The notes beneath the pieces were generated by a model. The model was not told where the DNA came from and did not search any database. It saw only the letters and a list, made by a program, of their open reading frames with translations. Positions 1-4,128 of a stretch of 7,285 nt of DNA are shown here, in pieces (position 1 is the stretch's first letter; the number at the start of each line of letters is the position of its first letter). The position numbers and the translations under genes were made by a program. Origin of the DNA: Caldifarciminota bacterium (GTDB lineage Bacteria; Hydrothermota; Tepidihabitantia; Tepidihabitantales; Tepidihabitantaceae); assembly GCA_011049385.1 (NCBI GenBank), contig DSBX01000131.1, positions 1-7,285 of the forward strand, given 5' to 3'.

Positions 1-1
1 G

Positions 2-349
2 CACTACATCCTCGACCACCTCACCGCGCTCCGGGCGCACGAAGAAACCTGGGCCATCATCGCCCCCCGCGCCGACGCGGAAACCGAACTCCCGGTAACC
101 TACGCCGACGGCGAAACCCTGCGCACCGGCCGGGTGGACCGGCTCATCCTGACGCCGGACCAGGTCCGCATCTACGACTACAAGACCTTCCCGGTCCGGG
201 CGAAAGAACTCGCCTCACTCGCGGCCGAATACCACGAAGGCCAGCTCCGCCACTACGCGGCGGCCCTTGCCCGCATCTACCCCGACCGCAAGACCCGCAC
301 CTTCCTCATCTTCACCGCGCTCCCCCGCGTCGTCGAAACCGGGGTTTGA
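2..349 (+). CDS. AddA/RecB-type PD-(D/E)XK nuclease domain, C-terminal fragment (5' end outside window)
   Basis: This is the last 115 codons of a gene that starts left of the window. The visible part matches the RecB/AddA family nuclease core: an acidic residue before 'LPV' (E29 of the fragment), 'GRVDRL' (D46), 'YDYKT' (D59-x-K61) and the downstream 'QLRHYAAAL' helix. In this family these acidic residues and the lysine bind metal and cleave DNA, usually at the C-terminus of a UvrD-like helicase that works in double-strand break repair. The ending 'TRTFLIFTALPRVVE' fits the closing strand of AddA-like proteins. It ends only 6 bp from the stop of the convergent minus-strand gene, with no visible terminator between. 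The helicase part cannot be seen, so a stand-alone PD-(D/E)XK or RecB-like protein is also possible. Confidence 0.85.
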   Translation, partial: HYILDHLTALRAHEETWAIIAPRADAETELPVTYADGETLRTGRVDRLILTPDQVRIYDYKTFPVRAKELASLAAEYHEGQLRHYAAALARIYPDRKTRTFLIFTALPRVVETGV

Positions 350-355
350 CCCGGC

Positions 356-766
356 CTACCGCCGCGCGGGCCGGTCGGGCCAGCGGTCGGCGATGGCAAT
401 TGAGAACACGAAGAAGGCCAGGTCGGACAGCACCTCCGGGTCCAGTCCCCGCCCCTCCCACTTCTCCAGCCGCTCCTGGGCCGCGCCGCGCAGGAGGAGG
501 CCCGTGAACTTCCGGTTCAGCTTCCAGAGCTCCCGCACGAAGCACAGGTAGTTCGACACCGAACTGCTCGGGACAACGTACCGACCCAGCACGCCCTTCG
601 CCATTCCCTCAAACCTCGTCAACTGCCGGAACCGGGTCTCGGCGTTCATCCGCATCCGCTCGCGCTGCTCGTCCACCAGTTGCTTCGCCCAGTCGGACTT
701 GAACTTCACATCCCAGCGACGCAACCGGCGCTCATACGACGCTCCCGACTCGCCGGCCCGGTCCAT
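356..766 (-). CDS. Hypothetical basic protein, second gene of a minus-strand pair
   Basis: I do not recognise this 136-residue protein. It is rich in Arg, Lys and Trp in its first two-thirds ('YERRLRRWDVKFKSDW', 'DEQRERMRMN') and looks largely helical. Near the end is a hydrophobic stretch ('LSDLAFFVFSIAIADRW') that may be a buried helix and is too short and interrupted for a confident membrane segment. I chose the ATG at 766 because a Shine-Dalgarno-like GAGGT lies 6 nt upstream on the minus strand. The same frame stays open to a GTG at 835, but that start would overlap the upstream gene and has no evident ribosome site. It follows the 811-1146 gene by 44 bp in the same direction, so the two are probably co-transcribed. 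Its stop is 6 bp from the convergent nuclease gene. Function unknown. Confidence 0.6.
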   Translation of the reverse strand: MDRAGESGASYERRLRRWDVKFKSDWAKQLVDEQRERMRMNAETRFRQLTRFEGMAKGVLGRYVVPSSSVSNYLCFVRELWKLNRKFTGLLLRGAAQERLEKWEGRGLDPEVLSDLAFFVFSIAIADRWPDRPARR

Positions 767-810
767 CACAGTACCTCGCCGCAGACCGCCCTGAGCGCGG
801 CCATATCCGG

Positions 811-1146
811 TCACCGTCTCTCCTTCTGCCTCCACCGCCGTGCGAAGTATGGCGACAGCGTCGCCATCTTTCTCTCGATGATGCCCAGTATCTCCTCGAC
901 CTGCTCCAGGGTCAGGTCAACCCGCTGGGCGACCTTCTCCGGCTTCATGTCCTGTGCCAGCCCGAGCATCGCACAGCGCCGGACCACCGGCTCGCACGGC
1001 TCCAGCAGACTGGCCAACACCTTCATCCCCTGCTCGCGCTGGACCTCCTTCAGGGGGATCACAGCCGACACCCGATGCAGGTCGAGCCCGGTCAGGCCGC
1101 GCGCCGGTTTCGGTCGCGGCTTCCTCTGCTTCTCCTGTTTCTCCAT
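811..1146 (-). CDS. Hypothetical small protein with HTH-like C-terminal helices, first gene of a minus-strand pair
   Basis: This is a 111-residue protein that I cannot assign. The N-terminus is very basic and probably disordered ('MEKQEKQRKPRPKP'). Residues of about 55-95 ('LGLAQDMKPEKVAQRVDLTLEQVEEIL') have the spacing of a small helix-turn-helix, like sigma region 4 or the 'gms..eIa..tgLs.eeI' helices at the end of Rpn/PD-(D/E)XK transposase-like proteins. That is a resemblance, not an assignment. The C-terminus is again basic ('FARRWRQKERR'). The start is well supported by GGAGGG 4 nt upstream of the ATG. The reading frame runs back to 1467, but the upstream part is a decayed M20 peptidase fragment followed by the antisense of a sorting-domain remnant, so I exclude it. 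No clear promoter is visible upstream. Confidence 0.6.
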   Translation of the reverse strand: MEKQEKQRKPRPKPARGLTGLDLHRVSAVIPLKEVQREQGMKVLASLLEPCEPVVRRCAMLGLAQDMKPEKVAQRVDLTLEQVEEILGIIERKMATLSPYFARRWRQKERR

Positions 1147-1176
1147 TGTTCCCTCCGTTCGGACGGTTTCGCGCGG

Positions 1177-1320
1177 CCCGGCCGGCACCACGTCCAGGTG
1201 CGTCATCACCCACAGAGTCCGAGACCGGTCCTGCCCGCCCAGCCGCGCCACCAGGCTCGGCCGGTAGCCGCACGGCGCGGCCGGGTCCGGGGCCCGAAAC
1301 TCGGTCACTTGAAGCCCCCA
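1177..1320 (-). pseudogene. M20-family metallopeptidase fragment (about 48 codons)
   Basis: On the minus strand, codons from about 1320 to 1177 read 'WGLQVTEFRAPDP', 'CGYRPSLVARLGG' and 'RTLWVMTHLDVVPAG'. This matches the early part of M20 peptidases/deacylases: the L-G-x-x-V approach, the 'RPN-x-VA' strand and the zinc-binding H-x-D motif in 'THLDVVPxG'. A complete enzyme would need about 300 more residues, including the catalytic Glu and the other zinc ligands. Here the similarity stops just after 'VVPAG' and runs into the leader of the 811-1146 gene. On the other side it stops where the plus-strand sorting-domain remnant begins. It is therefore a truncated relic, not a working gene. The assignment rests on motif recall only. 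Confidence 0.55.
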
Positions 1321-1562
1321 ACCCGCGAGCATCGTGCGCGGGGTGCTCAACCTCTCGGGCGCGGAACATAACCCGATTCTGCCCGGAGAATCGGGATTGT
1401 GTCCCAAGCCCGCGCAACTCCTCGACGCCTCCGGCCGGAAGGTGATGGAACTTACGCCCGGCGACAATGACGTCCGCCACCTCGCGCCCGGAGTGTACTT
1501 CGTACGGACGAGGGGGTCGAGAGTTCGAGGGGTCGAGCCGGAAGGTCGTGATTCAGCGGTAG
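1313..1562 (+). pseudogene. Frameshifted C-terminal sorting-type domain remnant (secreted-protein tail)
   Basis: Frame 2 from 1313 reads 'PQPASIVRGVLNL', then 'LLDASGRKVMELTPG', 'NDVRHLAPGVYFVR'. This is the beta-rich C-terminal domain that ends many secreted proteins in FCB-type and WOR-3-type genomes (type IX-like sorting tails). The normal ending, 'SSRKVVIQR' plus stop, is present at 1533-1562 but one frame off, so one extra base lies somewhere in 1511-1532. That stretch holds a G5 run and an imperfect 8-bp tandem repeat built on GGGTCGAG. The protein body that should precede the domain is missing: a stop at 1310-1312 and the M20 fragment lie directly upstream. It could be a relic of a deleted gene, and a sequencing indel could explain the frameshift but not the missing body. 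Confidence 0.65.
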
Positions 1563-1565
1563 GCG
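1520..1565 (+). repeat. 46-bp direct repeat, left copy, flanking hicBA
   Basis: Positions 1520-1565 match 2164-2209 with a single mismatch (T at 1524, G at 2168); 1525-1565 and 2169-2209 are identical over 41 bp. The repeat includes the final sorting-domain codons ('SSRKVVIQR'), the TAG stop and a few bases past it. The two copies are 644 bp apart in the same orientation and enclose the hicBA genes and their promoter. Identity beyond the stop codon argues for duplication or recombination at the DNA level rather than conservation of protein sequence. Confidence 0.9.
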
Positions 1566-1586
1566 GGCCGGATGGGTATGGATGGA

Positions 1587-1615
1587 TTGACTTCAGCCGC
1601 CTCTTGTCTTACCAT
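1587..1615 (+). promoter_or_regulatory. Probable sigma-70-type promoter of hicBA
   Basis: TTGACT (1587-1592) and TACCAT (1610-1615) are separated by 17 bp, in a patch that is clearly more AT-rich than its surroundings. Transcription would start near 1622, giving a leader of roughly 68 nt before hicB. A 6-bp inverted repeat, GGAATG (1640-1645) and CATTCC (1663-1668), lies in that leader and could be an operator half-site pair, but it is short and may be chance. Confidence 0.6.
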
Positions 1616-1689
1616 TTTCCAATGCTTATCAGGCTGAACGGAATGCCGGAACACAGGCTCCACATTCCACCGTCCCGGAGGGCCGCATA

Positions 1690-1899
1690 ATGGCTCGCGA
1701 GTTCGACGTGGTCATCGAGAAGGACGAGGACGGTTACTTCATCGCGTCCGTACCTGCGCTACGCGGTTGCCATACCCAGGCTCGGTCGCTGGATGTCCTG
1801 ATGTCCCGCGTGGCTGAAGCGATTGAGCTCTGCCTGGAAGTTGAGGAGCCGGTCGGGAACCGTTTTGTCGGTGTCCAACGGGTCTCCGTGTCGGTGTGA
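1690..1899 (+). CDS. hicB: HicB-family antitoxin (short form)
   Basis: The 69-residue product has the HicB fold signature: 'FDVVIEKDEDGYFIASVPALRGCHTQARSLDVLMSRVAEAIELCLE'-type order, that is, an N-terminal strand, the D-G-Y-F-I-A-S-V-P turn at about 14-22, G-C-H-T at 26-29 and the A-x-E-A-I-E-L helix at about 42-48. HicB binds and blocks the HicA mRNA interferase. The ATG at 1690 is supported by GGAGGG 7 nt upstream. The next gene, hicA, starts inside the stop codon (GTGA overlap), so translation of the two is coupled. The protein consists of the toxin-binding domain only. The C-terminal HTH or ribbon-helix-helix DNA-binding domain of longer HicB proteins is absent, so classical autorepression is not evident. 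The antitoxin-first order is common for such short HicBs. Confidence 0.88.
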   Translation: MAREFDVVIEKDEDGYFIASVPALRGCHTQARSLDVLMSRVAEAIELCLEVEEPVGNRFVGVQRVSVSV

Positions 1900-2120
1900 G
1901 CCAGCTTCCGGTGGTCTCAGGGTCGGTTCTGGTCAAGGCCCTGGGTCGGCTCGGTTTCACCGTTATCCGCATCCGGGGTAGCCATCGTTTTCTCCGCCAT
2001 GCCGATGGCCGTTGCACGGTAATCCCGGTCCATCGCGGAGAGACAATCGGCCGCGGTCTGCTCGCCCGGATTCTCCGGGACTGCGATATCACGCCGGACG
2101 AACTTCGTCACAAGTTGTAG
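1896..2120 (+). CDS. hicA: HicA-family mRNA interferase toxin
   Basis: The 74-residue product matches the HicA double-stranded-RNA-binding-like fold: 'KALGRLGFTVIRIRGSHRFLRH' at about 14-35 with the catalytic His30 in G-S-H, then 'TVIPVHRGETIGRGLLARILRD' at about 41-62. HicA cleaves mRNA when it is freed from HicB. The usual length is 60-80 residues and all core motifs are present, so it looks intact. It starts at GTG 1896, overlapping the hicB stop by 4 bp, and has no separate promoter. The antitoxin gene in front has the strong ribosome site. Together with the flanking direct repeats, the pair looks like an acquired cassette. The sequence is also less GC-rich than the neighbouring housekeeping genes. 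Confidence 0.92.
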   Translation: MSQLPVVSGSVLVKALGRLGFTVIRIRGSHRFLRHADGRCTVIPVHRGETIGRGLLARILRDCDITPDELRHKL

Positions 2121-2146
2121 CCCGGCCGGGCAACACTGACCGGGCT
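2119..2146 (+). terminator. Possible hairpin after hicA (weak)
   Basis: AGCCCGG (2119-2125) can pair with CCGGGCT (2140-2146) around a 14-nt loop, beginning inside the hicA stop codon. It is followed only by CTAACTTC, not a T run, and the loop contains a competing CCCGGCCGGG palindrome. It may help end hicBA transcripts, but it is not a strong intrinsic terminator. Confidence 0.3.
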
Positions 2147-2163
2147 CTAACTTCATCCGGGCA

Positions 2164-2209
2164 AGAGGTCGAGGGGTCGAGCCGGAAGGTCGTGATTCAG
2201 CGGTAGGCG
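2164..2209 (+). repeat. 46-bp direct repeat, right copy, with an orphan sorting-domain tail
   Basis: This is the second copy of the repeat at 1520-1565 (one mismatch). Here it carries only the last codons of the domain, 'EVEGSSRKVVIQR' and TAG (ending at 2206). Nothing resembling the rest of the domain ('LAPGVYFVR') lies upstream, because hicA occupies that space. It is therefore an orphan 3' end, as expected if a segment was inserted by, or exchanged between, dispersed copies of this domain. Confidence 0.9.
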
Positions 2210-2244
2210 AACAGCGGCGGCGGTCGCTTCCTGTTCCTTCACTG

Positions 2245-2260
2245 GACCACTTGACCACTT
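2245..2260 (+). repeat. Two-copy tandem 8-mer GACCACTT
   Basis: GACCACTT occurs twice head to tail in the otherwise featureless 2210-2333 spacer between the hicBA cassette and the rib promoter. I see no gene or obvious regulatory role here. Confidence 0.4.
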
Positions 2261-2333
2261 CCTCTCCGCTCTGTGTCTCTGCAGGCCGACGCACGACCGC
2301 GTCCGGTCCGACCGCGGTTTCCTACCCTCTTCC

Positions 2334-2361
2334 TTGACTGGCGTTCGGCCCGGTTTATGAT
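2334..2361 (+). promoter_or_regulatory. Probable sigma-70-type promoter of the ribD-ribE-serS operon
   Basis: TTGACT (2334-2339) and TATGAT (2356-2361) are spaced by 16 bp, both one base from consensus. The predicted transcription start (about 2367-2369) coincides with the GTG taken as the ribD start, which implies a leaderless or nearly leaderless mRNA. No FMN riboswitch sequence is seen upstream, and a leaderless transcript would leave no room for one. Confidence 0.65.
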
Positions 2362-2366
2362 TGGCC

Positions 2367-3473
2367 GTGAACGAAACGCGCGGCGCGCACTCCTGCGAAC
2401 GCTGGATGCGCCAGGCCCTGGAGCTGGCCGGCCGGGGGGCCGGCCGGGTTTCGCCCAATCCGATGGTCGGTGCGGTGCTGGTCAAGTCCGGCCGCACGGT
2501 CGGGACCGGCTGGCATCGCCGCTTCGGCGGACCCCACGCCGAGATTGAGGCGCTCAAGTCCGCGGGCCGGGCCGCATCCGGCGCAACGCTGTACGTAACG
2601 ATGGAGCCCTGCTGTACCTGTGGCAAGACCGGGGCCTGCACCGACGCCCTGCTCGCGGCCGGGGTCAGACGGGTGGTCGCCGCAACCCGGGACCCGAACC
2701 CGGCGGTCAACGGCCGGGGTCTGCGTTGCCTGCGCGCGGCCGGGGTCACGGTCGAAGTCGGACTCCTTGCCGCCGAGGCTCGCCGCCTGAACGAAGCCTA
2801 TTTCTGCTTCCACCGCGAGCGCCGGCCGTTTTTCACCCTGCGCGTGGCCCTGACCCTGGACGGGATGATGGCCACCCGCGACGGCGAGTCGCAGTGGATT
2901 ACCGGCCCGGCGGCCCGGCGCCGGACGATGGCGCTCCGCTGTGCGTCCGACGCGGTGCTGGTCGGGGTCGAGACCGTGCTCCGCGATGACCCCCGGCTCA
3001 CCTGCCGGGGTGTGCGCCGGGTCCCGGTCCTCCAGGTCGTGCTCGACTCGCGGTTGCGCACCCCGCCAACCGCGCAGTTGTTCCGGGAACCGGGACCGGT
3101 GCTGGTCCTGACTTCGCAGGGTGACCGAACGCGGCGGACCCGGCTCGAACGCGCCGGTGCCGAGGTCGTGGGAATCCGCAAGGGCCGCAACGGCCTGCTC
3201 GACTGGCCCGAGATAGCGGCCGAACTGCATCGCCGCGAGATCCAGTCGGTGCTTATTGAGGGCGGGGCACGGGTCGCGGCCTCGGCGCTCGAAACCGGTA
3301 TCGTCGTCAAGGTCATGGCGATGCACGCCCCGAAGCTGATGGGCCCGGGCCGGTGCGTGACCGCAGGGATGCGGCCGCGGCCCTTCGGCCGAGTACTCCG
3401 CCTCCGGCAGGTCCGCCACGAACTCCTCGGCCCGGACGTGCTGACCGAAGGCTATCTCCGGGAAAGGGCCTGA
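2367..3473 (+). CDS. ribD: Bifunctional riboflavin biosynthesis protein RibD (deaminase/reductase)
   Basis: The 368-residue product has both RibD domains at normal length. The N-terminal deaminase (about 1-145) carries 'SPNPMVGAVLV', the zinc ligand and proton shuttle H57-A-E59, and the two cysteine ligands C82 and C91 in a variant 'PCCTCGKTGAC' loop where most RibDs have P-C-S-H-x-G-x-T-P-P-C. The C-terminal NADPH-dependent reductase (about 150-368) has 'TLRVALTLDGMMA', 'ESQWITG', 'DDPRLTCRG' and 'VLIEGGARV'. It deaminates the 2,5-diamino-6-ribosylamino-pyrimidinone phosphate and then reduces its ribose side chain. A TTG at 2361 is in frame, but it lies inside the -10 box. GTG 2367 fits the promoter position, and neither start has a Shine-Dalgarno sequence. 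The stop overlaps the ribE start by 1 bp (TGATG), so the two are coupled. Confidence 0.95.
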   Translation: MNETRGAHSCERWMRQALELAGRGAGRVSPNPMVGAVLVKSGRTVGTGWHRRFGGPHAEIEALKSAGRAASGATLYVTMEPCCTCGKTGACTDALLAAGVRRVVAATRDPNPAVNGRGLRCLRAAGVTVEVGLLAAEARRLNEAYFCFHRERRPFFTLRVALTLDGMMATRDGESQWITGPAARRRTMALRCASDAVLVGVETVLRDDPRLTCRGVRRVPVLQVVLDSRLRTPPTAQLFREPGPVLVLTSQGDRTRRTRLERAGAEVVGIRKGRNGLLDWPEIAAELHRREIQSVLIEGGARVAASALETGIVVKVMAMHAPKLMGPGRCVTAGMRPRPFGRVLRLRQVRHELLGPDVLTEGYLRERA

Positions 3474-4081
3474 TGTTCACCGGGCTGGTCGAAGAGGTCG
3501 GGCGGGTCCGCTCGGTCAGCCGGGCGGTGGACAACCGCCGGCTCGAGGTCGAGGCCGAGCTCGCGGCCGGGCTTGCGGTCGGCGACAGCCTCGCGGTCAA
3601 CGGTTGTTGCCTGACCGTGACCGGGACCGGGCCGGGCCGGTGCCTGCTCGAAGCGACCGCGGCGACCGTCAAGACCACGACGCTCGACACGCTCCGGGCC
3701 GGCAGTCGCATCAACCTGGAACGCGCGCTCGCGGCCGGGGACCGGTTCGGCGGGCACTTCGTCCAGGGTCACGTTGACGAGGTCGCCCGGGTGCGCCGGG
3801 TCGAACGCCGGGCCGGGTACCACGAGGTCCATATCCGGTGCGGCAGGAGCAATCGTCACCTGCTCGTCTCCCGCGGCTCGGTCTGCCTCGACGGCGTCAG
3901 CCTGACCATCGCCGCGCTGAGCGGGGCCGACTTCTCGGTCAACGTCATCCCCCATACCCGGGAGAACACCGTCCTCAAGGATTACCGGGCCGGCACCGCG
4001 GTCAACGTCGAGTACGACCTGATGGTCAAGGCCGCGGCCCGCCGGCTCGAAACACAACGCGGAGAAGGAAACGGAATATGA
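3473..4081 (+). CDS. ribE: Riboflavin synthase, alpha subunit
   Basis: This 202-residue protein makes riboflavin by dismutation of two 6,7-dimethyl-8-ribityllumazine molecules, the last step of the pathway begun by RibD. It shows the family start 'MFTGLVEEVGRV' and two similar barrel halves. The first half has 'SLAVNGCCLTV', 'RINLERAL' and 'GGHFVQGHVDEV'. The second has 'GSVCLDGVSLTI', 'VIPHTRENTVL' and 'VNVEYDLMVK'. The length is normal. Translation is coupled to ribD by a TGATG overlap, with GGAAAGGG as a ribosome site inside the ribD end. The last bases form ATGA with a following 16-codon ORF. ribBA and ribH, often found next to this gene, are not in the window. Some annotations call this gene ribC. 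Confidence 0.95.
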   Translation: MFTGLVEEVGRVRSVSRAVDNRRLEVEAELAAGLAVGDSLAVNGCCLTVTGTGPGRCLLEATAATVKTTTLDTLRAGSRINLERALAAGDRFGGHFVQGHVDEVARVRRVERRAGYHEVHIRCGRSNRHLLVSRGSVCLDGVSLTIAALSGADFSVNVIPHTRENTVLKDYRAGTAVNVEYDLMVKAAARRLETQRGEGNGI

Positions 4082-4128
4082 AGCTCTCTCTCAACCACCA
4101 GCCCGCTCTCCCACCGCCATGCATCTGA
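4078..4128 (+). CDS. Possible 16-residue leader peptide overlapping the serS start
   Basis: An ATG at 4078 overlaps the ribE stop (ATGA) and has AAGGAA about 7 nt upstream. It encodes MKLSLNHQPALPPPCI and stops at 4128, ten bases into serS. The serS ATG (4119) itself has no Shine-Dalgarno-like sequence, since the bases before it are pyrimidine-rich. A likely use is to bring ribosomes from ribE to serS by termination and reinitiation. Three consecutive Pro codons (4111-4119) lie exactly at the serS start, a sequence type known to slow ribosomes without EF-P. Expression of the peptide is inferred, not shown, and the reading frame could be incidental. Confidence 0.4.
   Translation: MKLSLNHQPALPPPCI

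Noticed and set aside
767..835. Upstream GTG start (835) for the 356-766 gene
   Set aside because: It would overlap the preceding gene and has no ribosome site, while ATG 766 has GAGGT 6 nt upstream.
1147..1467. Extension of the 811-1146 gene upstream to 1467 in the same open frame
   Set aside because: The extension is an M20 fragment plus the antisense of a sorting-domain remnant. The ATG at 1146 has a strong GGAGGG ribosome site.
1520..2209. CRISPR array or integron from the 46-bp repeats
   Set aside because: There are only two copies, 644 bp apart, containing coding sequence. No palindromic repeat, regular spacers, attC-like structure or integrase gene is present.
2207..2360. FMN riboswitch before ribD
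   Set aside because: None of the conserved RFN-element blocks is visible, and the promoter lies immediately at the start codon.
2361..2363. TTG start for ribD
   Set aside because: It begins on the last base of the -10 box, upstream of the expected transcription start. GTG 2367 fits better.
2355..3419. Long minus-strand reading frame opposite ribD (354 codons)
   Set aside because: ribD on the plus strand has complete domain and active-site evidence. The antisense frame is low-complexity, rich in Arg, Gly and Pro, and has no recognisable motif, as expected for GC-rich shadow frames.
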